Shown: positions 52,621 to 61,352 of the stretch, piece after piece
Position numbering within the stretch: the stretch's first letter is position 1
Layout: the number at the start of each line of letters is the position of its first letter
Notes under the pieces: generated by a model
What the model was told of the DNA's origin: nothing
Database searches by the model: none
What the model saw: the letters and a program-made list of their open reading frames with translations, nothing else
Origin: JBLMYQ01 sp050260055
Lineage (GTDB): Bacteria > Bacillota > Clostridia > Acetivibrionales > UBA4821
Assembly: GCA_050260055.1 (NCBI GenBank)
Contig: JBLNBO010000018.1
Location: 4,827-68,826 of the forward strand
DNA: 64,000 nt
Direction: 5' to 3'
Position numbers and translations under genes: made by a program

Positions 52621-53604
52621 TCAAAGATTTTTTTGCACTTTTTGCTGGGTAGTTATCTTTTTAATAAAAATATCAGCTTTTATGTCTTCAGAATAATTAA
52701 GGTTTATACCCTGAGGAATAATAAGTTCTGGTGAATTGCTTAAGTCGCTTTTTTTGCCGGTTATATCTATTTTCTTTGTATTTAAAGTATTAATCGGATT
52801 AACTTTGTCAGAGTGTCCCGATATCAAAATCTTTTCGGGGTTTATTTTATATCCGGCAGCAAAATATCCTTTTGATGGCTGTCCAACAATGTTAGGTATA
52901 ATTGGTACTTCCTTAAACTTTTGATAATCTATATCAACCTGAACATTCTGGCTGTCTACTATAAGCTGCTCATTGTTTGTTATATCAGTATTTCTCTTTG
53001 TATATATCTTAAATCTCTTTATAACCGACATTTCTTTTTCACTATTTGTAATATCAACTATTGCCTTTACTGAGCCGATATTTGACACAAGCTTTTGAGG
53101 CCCGCTGATTGTAATAACATTCGGCCTGATTGATTTTGCTTCATACTTTAGGTCCTTATTGGTAATACCTTGGAACACTACTTCAACAATTTTCTGTACC
53201 TGCGAATATCTGTCCATTTCAATTTCAATTTTGTATTTATTCTTATCTATAACTTCTATTCCTTCAGAGTTTAAAAGATTAATTTTCACAGGAATAGAAA
53301 TTTTGCCTGCACTAATTTTACCTTTGATATCTTTCAAGTCTGCAAAAGCTTCGATATCATTCCTTTGAATCTTATTAACTGCATCCTGATTTCCTTTCAG
53401 CTTTACTGAAATATTATTTGCCCTGTCTCCAGAAAGAATAAGCCCATAACCTGATAGAAGGTCAACATTTTCTACATTAACCGGAATTGAATCAAATTCT
53501 CTTTTAACCTCAGGATTCTGAATATTTACTACATAAATCCAAAGAATTATTGCAATAAATACGGATAACACCCTAAGCCTAACATTATTACCCAGCTTTT
53601 TCAT
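52621..53604 (-). CDS. cdaR: CdaA regulatory protein CdaR (YbbR domains), 327 aa
   Basis: ATG at 53604 overlaps the end of cdaA by 17 bp, with AAGGTAAAG upstream. One N-terminal helix (about 10-28) with ALW/WIYV-type residues is followed by three or four YbbR repeats of about 80 residues outside the cell (e.g. IPVNVENVD, KGNQDAVNKI, VVFQGITNKDL). In known systems it binds and modulates CdaA. Confidence 0.94.
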   Translation of the reverse strand: MKKLGNNVRLRVLSVFIAIILWIYVVNIQNPEVKREFDSIPVNVENVDLLSGYGLILSGDRANNISVKLKGNQDAVNKIQRNDIEAFADLKDIKGKISAGKISIPVKINLLNSEGIEVIDKNKYKIEIEMDRYSQVQKIVEVVFQGITNKDLKYEAKSIRPNVITISGPQKLVSNIGSVKAIVDITNSEKEMSVIKRFKIYTKRNTDITNNEQLIVDSQNVQVDIDYQKFKEVPIIPNIVGQPSKGYFAAGYKINPEKILISGHSDKVNPINTLNTKKIDITGKKSDLSNSPELIIPQGINLNYSEDIKADIFIKKITTQQKVQKNL

Positions 53605-54463
53605 TCTTCTTTACCTTCCATAGCATTAACTTCTTTGGTGTGCTTCTTTTGTTTATAAAGAATTTATCCAGTGCCATTTTTAAAGTATCAATACTAAGAT
53701 TCCTTGTTAGTCCCCCATTTATCGCCATGGAAATCTTGCCGCTCTCTTCGGAAACTACAACTGATATTGAATCAGTAACTTCACTTATTCCTAATGCAGC
53801 TCTATGCCGTGTTCCAAGTTCTTTACTTAAATCATAATTCTCTGTAAGAGGAAGGAAACATGCAGCCGACATTATTTTATCTTCTCTTATAACAATAGCA
53901 CCATCATGCAGAGGCGTATTCGGTGTAAAAATATTCACGATAAGTTCAGCTGAAATAGCAGCATTTACTGGTATTCCGGTCCTTATAATATCACCCATCA
54001 TAGTATCTCTTTCAATAACTATAAGTGCACCTGTAAAGGTTTTTGAAAGCACATCAACAGAACGTATTATTTCATCAATAGCCTTCTTGAGCTTGTCCTC
54101 TTTACTCTCCTCGTCAATCACAAATATATCTTTGAACTTGCTTCTCCCTATTTGTTCGAGCGCTCTTCTAAGTTCCGGTTGAAATACAACAATAAGGGCT
54201 AAAACACCATATGTCATTGTATTTTTAAGTATGTAATTAATTGTGGTAAGTTGCAGCCATTCACTGATTTGAGTTGCAACAACCAGTATTAGTATTCCTT
54301 TTATAAGCTGGTAAGCACGGGTATCCTTAACAAGAACAATAAGCCAATAAACCACAAAGGAAACGATGGATATATCAATCGTAACCCTCAAGACATCAAG
54401 GAGATTATTAATTCCCATATAGCTTATAAATTCTTTGGCATAATTGATTATTGTGTACAACAT
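53588..54463 (-). CDS. cdaA: Diadenylate cyclase CdaA, 291 aa
   Basis: It makes c-di-AMP from two ATP, controlling K+ and wall homeostasis. ATG at 54463 follows AGGGGTG. Three N-terminal helices (to ~95) precede the DAC domain with FQPELRRALEQIG, TPLHDGAIVI (DGA) and GTRHRAALG (RHR). It is co-translated with cdaR by overlap. Confidence 0.97.
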   Translation of the reverse strand: MLYTIINYAKEFISYMGINNLLDVLRVTIDISIVSFVVYWLIVLVKDTRAYQLIKGILILVVATQISEWLQLTTINYILKNTMTYGVLALIVVFQPELRRALEQIGRSKFKDIFVIDEESKEDKLKKAIDEIIRSVDVLSKTFTGALIVIERDTMMGDIIRTGIPVNAAISAELIVNIFTPNTPLHDGAIVIREDKIMSAACFLPLTENYDLSKELGTRHRAALGISEVTDSISVVVSEESGKISMAINGGLTRNLSIDTLKMALDKFFINKRSTPKKLMLWKVKKNEKAG

Positions 54464-54549
54464 GACACCCCTGCAAATTTTTAGTTTAATTCAATTATAA
54501 GTATTCGCAAATGTCTTGTCAGCATTTTTTTATAATTGAAATATAAACG

Positions 54550-55404
54550 TCATACATTTCCTATATATACATATTTCAAATATTTCTCTGCTATTTGTTT
54601 TGCTCTTTCAAGGGTTTGACGCGGTGTTACCTGCTTATCCCTCATTTTGTAATTAGGAAAATATCTGGAAAAGTGAATTGGGATTTCTGGATTAACCCCT
54701 GCAAGCCATGATGCAAGGCTCTCAATTTCCTTCTCATTATCATTTAGTTCAGGAATAATAAGCGTAGTTATTTCGACATGGCAATTTTGGGCTGAAAGCT
54801 CCACTGTCCGTTTAACATCATCAAGAGTACCCCTGCAAACATCTTTGTAATATTCATTATTGAATGCTTTAACATCAATGTTCATGGCATGAATATAGGG
54901 GAGAATCTCTTCAAGCGGCCTGGGACTTATAAAACCATTAGTAACCAGAACATTTTTTAATCCCTCTTTGGCCGAAAGCACAGCAGTATCATAAACAAAC
55001 TCGAACCATATGGAAGGTTCGTTGTATGTAAATGCTATGCCGATATTATCATCCTTTTTAAGCTCAATAGCTTTTTTTACAAGCTGTTCAGGCTCAATAT
55101 TAATTGTATCAGGATCAGCATGAGCTATAGACCAATTCTGACAAAATGAACATTTTAGATTGCATCCGAATGTGCCAACAGATAATATATTCTTGCCCGG
55201 ATAAAAGCGGCTGAGCGGTTTTTTTTCTATAGGGTCAAGCGCAATTGAAGATACTTGTCCATAATTTAATGAATACAGCTTGTTTTTAAGATTTCTCCTG
55301 ACTCTGCAAACGCCAATACCATTCTCAACAATAGAGCAATTATGAGGACAAAGATAGCATTTTAACTTTTCTCCCTCGTTTGTCCAATACTTTGCTTCCT
55401 TCAT
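54550..55404 (-). CDS. amrS: AmmeMemoRadiSam system radical SAM enzyme, 284 aa
   Basis: ATG at 55404 follows CTGAGGTGAGTT. The [4Fe-4S]/SAM motif is CNLKCSFC at residues 81-88. An N-terminal CYLCPHNC cysteine cluster (16-23) plus Cys33 is typical of this subgroup (PflA-like). It is the last gene of a three-gene set with AMMECR1- and MEMO-type proteins. The reaction is not established to my knowledge. Confidence 0.93.
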   Translation of the reverse strand: MKEAKYWTNEGEKLKCYLCPHNCSIVENGIGVCRVRRNLKNKLYSLNYGQVSSIALDPIEKKPLSRFYPGKNILSVGTFGCNLKCSFCQNWSIAHADPDTINIEPEQLVKKAIELKKDDNIGIAFTYNEPSIWFEFVYDTAVLSAKEGLKNVLVTNGFISPRPLEEILPYIHAMNIDVKAFNNEYYKDVCRGTLDDVKRTVELSAQNCHVEITTLIIPELNDNEKEIESLASWLAGVNPEIPIHFSRYFPNYKMRDKQVTPRQTLERAKQIAEKYLKYVYIGNV

Positions 55405-55420
55405 AACTCACCTCAGTAAA

Positions 55421-55945
55421 CTATTTATCTCCGTGTCTTACAACCTCAAATCTTTCAAGTGTAAAATTCTCTTTTTGTCCAATTCCCGCCTTATGCAAAG
55501 CTATGCTAATCTGATATTCCGGTGTGTCTACTCCCTCCAAGTTAGGAAGTAAAAGCCCTGTGCGTGCTCCAGATCTTACAATTACTCCATATTTTTTTAC
55601 ATCTAATTGCTCAATAGACTCAATAGGTTCTGCATCCATAAGGACATCAACACTATAAACTATATCCTTCAACTCATCAGATGAAACAGGGAAAAATCTC
55701 GGATCCTGTGTACCTGCGCTAATTGCATTTTGTATTATTTCTTCTGCAATACAGTTTCTTGTTGATTTGATTGTTCCAATACAACCTCTCAATTCTCCAT
55801 TTAATTTTAAGGAAACAAATACTCCTGCTTTTTGGGATATCATTTCTTCAGGTAAAGCACTAGGTACATTTATTGTTTTTCCTGTAGTAATGTATTCCTC
55901 TAAAGTTTCTTTTGCAAGAGCAACATATTGGTCTTGGCTTGGCAT
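55421..55945 (-). CDS. amrA: AmmeMemoRadiSam system protein A (AMMECR1 domain), 174 aa
   Basis: ATG at 55945 follows AGGAGGATTTTT. The AMMECR1 signature appears as GVFVSLKLNGELRGCIGTI (L-R-G-C-I-G), then DPRFFPVSSDEL and a late GLLLPNLEGVDT. The N-terminal helix VALAKETLEEYI is usual. It lies between the MEMO-like and radical SAM genes. Confidence 0.95.
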   Translation of the reverse strand: MPSQDQYVALAKETLEEYITTGKTINVPSALPEEMISQKAGVFVSLKLNGELRGCIGTIKSTRNCIAEEIIQNAISAGTQDPRFFPVSSDELKDIVYSVDVLMDAEPIESIEQLDVKKYGVIVRSGARTGLLLPNLEGVDTPEYQISIALHKAGIGQKENFTLERFEVVRHGDK

Positions 55946-55959
55946 AAAAATCCTCCTAT

Positions 55960-56784
55960 TTACACTATATTAAATTCAGCTACGCAGTAGCCTACTCCAA
56001 AAGGCCCTTCATAGGAAAAAACCTTTGGCAAAACCTCATATCCATTTAAACAGCCAAACAAAATTGAAAACGGCCTTAATCCACACTCTCCAGCCCCTTC
56101 AATAAGTTTTTCATCTATTTCCATAATTTCATTGAATTTACCTTCTGCTAATAATTCTACTAGTTTTTGGTCAAATTGGCTGCCTCTTTTATCGTATCCA
56201 CATGGTGCATCCTGCGTAAGACGATGAGAAAGGTCGCCGCTTCCGATAATAGCAACATTCTCATCAGTTTCCTTTATTGCTTCTTTAATACACTCTCCAA
56301 ATTCATAAAGTTCTTTATAAGATAAAAAGCCCATACAAATATGGACAATTTTAATATCTTTAACTTTTTGAGAAATGTAATACATAGGAACCAGAGCGCC
56401 ATGATCAAGGCTATTGTCAATTCCATATAAATAAACAGCTTGTGTGTTCAAAAGAACAACCGGCACTCCAGACAGATTGCATTTTTGGATTACCTTTTCT
56501 GTAAGTTCAAGATTATTTTGAAACTCAAGACCTACATCAGGCCTGCCAAATCGTGCAAAATTACCAGATAAAGTCTCATTAACCGAAATAGCAACAGCAT
56601 CTTTAAATGCTGGGCCATGCGGAGTTATAACCAATACTGTATCAGGCTGTTTAGCCTTCATGCTTTCTGAAGCCTGAATACAACTACTTATAGTTTTTGC
56701 AGCCGGAGCCTCTTCTCCTTTTCCTATTTCAGGAATAATAATCGGAGGATGAGGATAGATATAAGCAGAGACTAAATTTCCCAT
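55960..56784 (-). CDS. amrB: AmmeMemoRadiSam system protein B (MEMO/extradiol-dioxygenase fold), 274 aa
   Basis: ATG at 56784 is chosen behind GGGTGATGAAT; ATG 56790 and GTG 56793 are close alternatives. It has the family's YPHPPIIIPEIGKGE start with metal-ligand His, ITPHGPAF, DHGALVPMYY, and IGSGDLSHRL near the active site. The fold is that of LigB extradiol dioxygenases. It is the first gene of the trio. Confidence 0.92.
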   Translation of the reverse strand: MGNLVSAYIYPHPPIIIPEIGKGEEAPAAKTISSCIQASESMKAKQPDTVLVITPHGPAFKDAVAISVNETLSGNFARFGRPDVGLEFQNNLELTEKVIQKCNLSGVPVVLLNTQAVYLYGIDNSLDHGALVPMYYISQKVKDIKIVHICMGFLSYKELYEFGECIKEAIKETDENVAIIGSGDLSHRLTQDAPCGYDKRGSQFDQKLVELLAEGKFNEIMEIDEKLIEGAGECGLRPFSILFGCLNGYEVLPKVFSYEGPFGVGYCVAEFNIV

Positions 56785-56842
56785 ATTCATCACCCAGAAA
56801 TATAATAACCATTATTCTTATCTATATTCTTAAATTAAATTA

Positions 56843-56935
56843 TTACATAAAAAGAGGTAGTGCCATTAAAATTGTACCTACTAAAAAGAATGCAGCTATA
56901 ACAATTGCAATTATTTTTTGAGTTTTTCTTGACAT
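56843..56935 (-). CDS. 30-aa single-span membrane peptide
   Basis: ATG at 56935 follows GGGGGCGTAAAC. A basic N-terminus (SRKTQK) leads into a helix of about 22 hydrophobic residues ending in LPLFM. The layout resembles the tiny DUF4044/Prli42-type membrane peptides of Firmicutes, but the match is by topology only. It sits between aroA and the amrB gene. Confidence 0.6.
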   Translation of the reverse strand: MSRKTQKIIAIVIAAFFLVGTILMALPLFM

Positions 56936-57051
56936 GTTTACGCCCCCGTATTAATTAGCTGATAGGCATAGTTAAAATCCTATCCACTTATTTTATTGTT
57001 TCAATTATATCACGAAAGGAGAGAATGCAAATAGGAAAATCCTATAAATGC

Positions 57052-58317
57052 TTATCCTTTTATCTTCTCAAATTCTTTAAAGAAACCTGGAAATGTCTTA
57101 GACACACATTCAGGCTTTGCAATTTTTATTCCTGGAATCTTTAATCCCGCCAAAGCAAAACTCATAGCCATCCTATGATCGTCATAAGTTTCGATTTCAG
57201 CAGCACTGTATAAAGAAGATGGATAAATTATAATTCCATCATCTTTTTCTTCGACCCCCGCTCCTAGCTTAACAAGTTCTTTTGTTAATGCTTTTAACCT
57301 ATCCGTTTCCTTTAATCTCATATTATAAACATTTTTTATTTCTGTCGGTCCTTCAGCAAAAAGAGCAACAACTGCCAAGGTTTGCGCAACATCAGACATA
57401 TGATTCATATCAACCGCAATGCCTTTAAGATTTCCGTTCCCAATAACCTTTATGTAATCGCTCCCTCTTTCAACCTTCGCACCCATTTCCTCAAGTATAT
57501 CAACAAATTTAATATCTCCCTGAAGACTATTTGGATTAATATTTTCAACAGTAATCTCTCCATTTGCAATTGCAGCAGCGGCAAAGAAGTAAGATGCAGA
57601 AGAACAATCCGATTCAATCATATACTCTCTAGGGGTATATGATTGCCCAGCTTTTATGTGAAAATATTGATAGTTCTGGTTGCAAACATCAACTTTAAAA
57701 TTCTTCATTATTTGCACTGTAATATCTACATAAGGCTTGGATACAAGTTCCCCAGCAATCTCAATATCAACATCTTTTTCAGCATAAGGTGCACTTAGGA
57801 GCATCGAAGTAATAAATTGACTGCTTATATCTCCTCTCAAGCATACCTTCCCTCCTTTAAGCCCAGTAGATTTGATTTTAATAGGGGGGAAGCCATTCTT
57901 ATCGATATAATCAGCCTGTGCTCCAAGTTTTTTCAATGCTTCTACCAGTTCCCCTACAGGCCTTTCTTTCATTCTATCAATACATGTCAATTCAACCTCT
58001 CCGCCTTTTACAGCACAAAACGATGCAAGAAAGCGCATTGCCGTTCCAGAATTACCGATAAAGCAAGAACCGTTCAAAGGAACTTGTGCAGTATTTTCCA
58101 CGTTCACAATCCTTGTTTCCTTATCATCTTTTATATAATATCCCAAACCTCTTAAAGCATCTAACATATATAAGGTGTCATCGCTGTAGAGAAAGTTTTT
58201 CAGGATTGTTCCCCTGCCCGCAAGGGCACCAATAATAAGAGCCCTATTGGTTATTGATTTTGAGCCTGGAACATTCACTGTACATTTGAAATTTTCCACA
58301 GGTTTTACTTCGTACAT
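57052..58317 (-). CDS. aroA: 3-phosphoshikimate 1-carboxyvinyltransferase (EPSP synthase), 421 aa
   Basis: It joins PEP to shikimate-3-phosphate in the chorismate pathway. Signatures are VPGSKSITNRALIIGALA, GNSGTAMRFL, RGDISSQFITSMLL and DHRMAMSFALAGL. The ATG at 58317 lies inside a pheS-like frame whose stop is 10 bp further on. The only ribosome-like AAGGGAG is 13 bases upstream, so translation may be coupled to that fragment. The T-box upstream should tie expression to tRNA charging. Confidence 0.96.
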   Translation of the reverse strand: MYEVKPVENFKCTVNVPGSKSITNRALIIGALAGRGTILKNFLYSDDTLYMLDALRGLGYYIKDDKETRIVNVENTAQVPLNGSCFIGNSGTAMRFLASFCAVKGGEVELTCIDRMKERPVGELVEALKKLGAQADYIDKNGFPPIKIKSTGLKGGKVCLRGDISSQFITSMLLSAPYAEKDVDIEIAGELVSKPYVDITVQIMKNFKVDVCNQNYQYFHIKAGQSYTPREYMIESDCSSASYFFAAAAIANGEITVENINPNSLQGDIKFVDILEEMGAKVERGSDYIKVIGNGNLKGIAVDMNHMSDVAQTLAVVALFAEGPTEIKNVYNMRLKETDRLKALTKELVKLGAGVEEKDDGIIIYPSSLYSAAEIETYDDHRMAMSFALAGLKIPGIKIAKPECVSKTFPGFFKEFEKIKG

Positions 58318-58442
58318 ACTATTATCTTTTCTCCCTTCTTGCCTAGATACTTAACCCTGATTGATTCAAGGGTTTGTGATGCTTCAGCTTTTCCAATTTC
58401 ATTTAAAGCTTCTACTCTAATGTTTTCAAGTTGTTGTTTCAT
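58305..58442 (-). pseudogene. pheS: 5' fragment of pheS (first ~37 codons) fused upstream of aroA, 45 aa
   Basis: ATG at 58442 follows GAGAGG. The peptide begins MKQQLENIRVEALNEI and includes SIRVKYLGKKGE, matching the N-terminus of phenylalanyl-tRNA synthetase alpha. Similarity stops after KKGE and the frame ends in TAA at 58305, overlapping the aroA start. The rest of pheS is absent. It lies directly behind a T-box, the normal place for pheS. It reads as a relic of a deletion or rearrangement joining the T-box and pheS start to aroA. Confidence 0.75.
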
Positions 58443-58471
58443 ATTTTATTGCCTCTCTCTTTCGAAAAAAT

Positions 58472-58690
58472 AAAAAAACCTCATCCTTAAAGGACGAGGG
58501 TTAATAGCGGTACCACTTTTGTTCCTGAATTGAAAATATTCAGGCTCTCAACTACTCTAACGGGTTTATCCGCCGCCTACTACTAATTCAACGGCAGAGC
58601 TCCTAGGCAACTTCAGATGACCCTACTGCATGAATGCTTTCAGCCGATGACATTCCCTCTCTTTGCATAATTATCAACTTACTCTCTCAA
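58472..58690 (-). promoter_or_regulatory. T-box leader with terminator, controlling aroA
   Basis: On the minus strand an AGAGAGGG/GGCTGAAAG stem I region is followed by a CTGAAT/ATTCAG stem III and the hallmark GTGGTACCGC (58516-58507). The terminator stem CCTCGTCC/GGATGAGG with seven T ends at 58472. The T-box bulge TGGT predicts a tRNA with discriminator A. The specifier candidate is near 58606-58611. The start boundary is approximate. 58691-58782 has nothing else. Confidence 0.9.
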
Positions 58691-58782
58691 TCATTGCCTT
58701 TTTAAATGATTTTAACACACAATTTTATAATACACAATACATGTTATTCAATACAAGCTTTTTGATACACTAATTTAGTAGT

Positions 58783-59919
58783 TTAACCTTCAGAAACCAT
58801 TGAATATGAATCCTTATATTCTTTAGCCTTATCAAATTTGTGGATTTTATCCCAAAAGGTGATCAATCTCGTGTAAAACTTCATGTTTTTTCTGAACTGC
58901 CCTACGAAAATGTTTGTAAGTTCAGGATCAAAATGTGTTCCTGCACATCTTTCAAGTTCTTCTAATGCCTCTTCAAAGGTCCTCTTTTTTTGATATGAAC
59001 GATTTGAAGTCATTGCATCAAATGAGTCTGCAATCGCAAGGATTCTTGCGTGCAATGGAATATTCTCACCGCTGAGCCCACTAGGGTAACCCATTCCGTT
59101 ATATTTTTCATGATGATGTTTTACAGCAGGTATAATATCCGCAAGCATTGTAACAGGCATTAATATACCGCTTCCAATCTCAGGATGCCTTTTTATTACT
59201 GTGAATTCTTCATCGGTCAGTCTTCCTTCTTTAAGCAGAACACCATCAGGTATACCAATTTTCCCTATATCATGAAACAGAGCCCCCACTTTTACTCTGT
59301 TCAACTCAGTATTCTTCATATTCAACTGCCTGCCAATAATCCTGGCAAAAATTGAAACTCTGGTAGAATGGCCTGCAGTATAGGCATCTTTTGCATCAAC
59401 AGCTTTTGTAAAAGCTTCTATAAGTTCATAGTTATTTCTTTTTAGCTTATAATATGAATCTTTCAACCTTTGGTTTGACACAACGATCTCATCATTTAAG
59501 TCTTTATTCAACCTTATTTGCGAACATGACCTGATACCCGAAGCTACCCATAAAAGCAGTTTGTCAGGCCCTTCGGTTTTATCATGGTAACCTTGAATAT
59601 TCAAAAGTCTAAGCATTTCAAGCGGAGGCTTCTCCCCTGCATAACCGGTTTGGAGAATTATAACTATATCTTTATTAAATTCTCTAACTTTCTTGACAAC
59701 ATCTTCTCCTGTCATTCCTGGCATAAAATAATCCAGAAGCATCAAATCAATATTCTTTTCTTTAATAATTTCAATAGCTTCAGCGCCATTTTGGGCGCAA
59801 AGAACAACATAATCTTCCAGTTCAAGAAGCATTTTTGCACTTTCTAAAACTTCTTCCTGATCATCCACAATAAGTATTAAATAATCTTCTTTATCTAATA
59901 TAAAATTCTCGTTTGCCAT
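58783..59919 (-). CDS. HD-GYP response regulator (predicted c-di-GMP phosphodiesterase), 378 aa
   Basis: ATG at 59919 follows TGAGGTGGCTTCCC. The receiver domain (about 12-130) has VDDQE, phospho-acceptor Asp ~64 in LLDYFMPG, and Lys in YHDKTEGP. A coiled linker leads to the HD-GYP domain with HSTRVS, HDIGKIGIP, HHEKYNGMGYP and DSFDAMTSNR. The GYP triplet here is GMGYP. It is monocistronic. Confidence 0.93.
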   Translation of the reverse strand: MANENFILDKEDYLILIVDDQEEVLESAKMLLELEDYVVLCAQNGAEAIEIIKEKNIDLMLLDYFMPGMTGEDVVKKVREFNKDIVIILQTGYAGEKPPLEMLRLLNIQGYHDKTEGPDKLLLWVASGIRSCSQIRLNKDLNDEIVVSNQRLKDSYYKLKRNNYELIEAFTKAVDAKDAYTAGHSTRVSIFARIIGRQLNMKNTELNRVKVGALFHDIGKIGIPDGVLLKEGRLTDEEFTVIKRHPEIGSGILMPVTMLADIIPAVKHHHEKYNGMGYPSGLSGENIPLHARILAIADSFDAMTSNRSYQKKRTFEEALEELERCAGTHFDPELTNIFVGQFRKNMKFYTRLITFWDKIHKFDKAKEYKDSYSMVSEG

Positions 59920-60139
59920 GGGAAGCCACCTCAAAAGAAATTTGCTGAGAAATGTTTCCATTTGTATTTATTCTTTAGAAATAAATAAATACTACAAATG
60001 AATTATACTCCATTAATCTTCTCAATACAACAATTAATGCCCTTAATTTAGTTTAGTTTACAATAAAATATTATTTTTAAAAAATTAAATCAGTCATAAT
60101 TTCTTTAAAAAAAGAAAAAATAATTCTGGAGGTGAAAAA

Positions 60140-60685
60140 ATGAGAAATAGAAATCAAGCAATAATAATAACAACATTGAGCATCCTTCTTCTCGTTGTAA
60201 TTGCTTTTGCTTCAGGAGTAAGAATGACTCCTAATACTGCAAAAAGAGGGACTCAGCAAAGCAGGATTTTACCTGGTACTCCGACCGTTCCCCGCTCAAT
60301 GGTAAATCCAACTCAAACAAAAGCCCCGATTACTAAGCCAGTATTAACCAGCTCTCAAAAACTGGCAGAAAAAATCAACACTGAAGTCCGTAAAATGAAG
60401 GGTGTATTAGATAGTTCAACAGTGGTAGCAGGTGACACAGCTCTTATTGGATGTAAGTTCTCGAAGGACATAAAAAATGCAGCCTTAGAGAAAAAGACAA
60501 TCGAAAAAAGAGTTAAAGCAGCAAATAAATCTATTAAGAAATGCGTAGTAACAGATTCGGCAGCTACAATGGCAAAAATAAGCAAGCTCTTTAAGAGCAC
60601 AAACACAACAAACATTGGAACTCAAATAAATGATTTGATTAGAACAATTACCCCTACTACTAAGACTCCTGCTAAAACAAGATAA
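60140..60685 (+). CDS. YhcN/YlaJ-like sporulation-associated protein, 181 aa
   Basis: ATG at 60140 follows CTGGAGGTGAAAAA. One N-terminal helix (about 8-25) precedes a Pro/Thr-rich linker and a domain (about 70-155) with KINTEVRKMKGVLDSSTVVAGDTALIGCKF. That segment is the adhesion-like unit of YhcN/YlaJ spore lipoproteins. It has no lipobox Cys, so it is anchored by the helix. The C-terminus is Thr/Lys-rich. Confidence 0.82.
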   Translation: MRNRNQAIIITTLSILLLVVIAFASGVRMTPNTAKRGTQQSRILPGTPTVPRSMVNPTQTKAPITKPVLTSSQKLAEKINTEVRKMKGVLDSSTVVAGDTALIGCKFSKDIKNAALEKKTIEKRVKAANKSIKKCVVTDSAATMAKISKLFKSTNTTNIGTQINDLIRTITPTTKTPAKTR

Positions 60686-60728
60686 GAACAAAAAAATATG
60701 CCGAAAGGCATATTTTTTTGTTCTTATC
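60684..60728 (+). terminator. Terminator of the YhcN/YlaJ-like gene
   Basis: Long stem GAACAAAAAAATATGCC with its complement around GAAA, overlapping the stop codon. Confidence 0.92.
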
Positions 60729-60781
60729 TTTCAAATCATGATATAATTTAATTGCAAACCTTACATATACTGGAGGGAAAA

Positions 60782-61309
60782 ATGCAATTAGATTTAAATG
60801 AAAAAATTGCCGAAGACAAACTTCTTATATTATATTTAATAGAAAATGTAAATTTCGAGCTTACTAATTCTCAAATTGCAAAATTGATAATTAAAGTTAG
60901 AGAAATAAATTATTTTTTACTTCAAGAATATATTTCTCAATTGGTAAATGATAATTATTTGAAATGCCGTATTGAATCTAATCAAAGATTATATTCAATT
61001 ACTGAATCAGGCAAACAGGCATTAAGCTATTTTAAGACAATGATACGTGCAAGTTTTAGGAAGCTGATAGATACTGCCATTCAAGAAAACATCACTGCTC
61101 TTAGAACTGAAATTCAAATCTCTGCCGATTACACACCTATCAATGAAAATGAATACACAGTTTTTTGCCGTATAACCGAAGGCAATACCTGCCTTATTGA
61201 GCTAAATCTTTATGCGGGCACAAAAGAACAAGCAAAGTCCATGTGCAGAAATTGGGAGAAGAATTCTCAAGAAATATACTCTAATATAGTTAAGCTCTTA
61301 ATGAAATAA
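60782..61309 (+). CDS. DUF4364 family winged-helix protein, 175 aa
   Basis: ATG at 60782 follows ACTGGAGGGAAAA. The N-terminal half is a PadR/MarR-like winged helix (LILYLIENVNFELTNSQIAKL, YLKCRIESNQRLYSITESGKQAL in part). The C-terminal half is an alpha/beta domain typical of DUF4364. It is a probable transcription factor of unknown target, ending 43 bp before the deacetylase gene. Confidence 0.85.
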   Translation: MQLDLNEKIAEDKLLILYLIENVNFELTNSQIAKLIIKVREINYFLLQEYISQLVNDNYLKCRIESNQRLYSITESGKQALSYFKTMIRASFRKLIDTAIQENITALRTEIQISADYTPINENEYTVFCRITEGNTCLIELNLYAGTKEQAKSMCRNWEKNSQEIYSNIVKLLMK

Positions 61310-61352
61310 GTATTGATAGGCTATCATTACAAAAGAAAGGAGCTGTTCGAGA

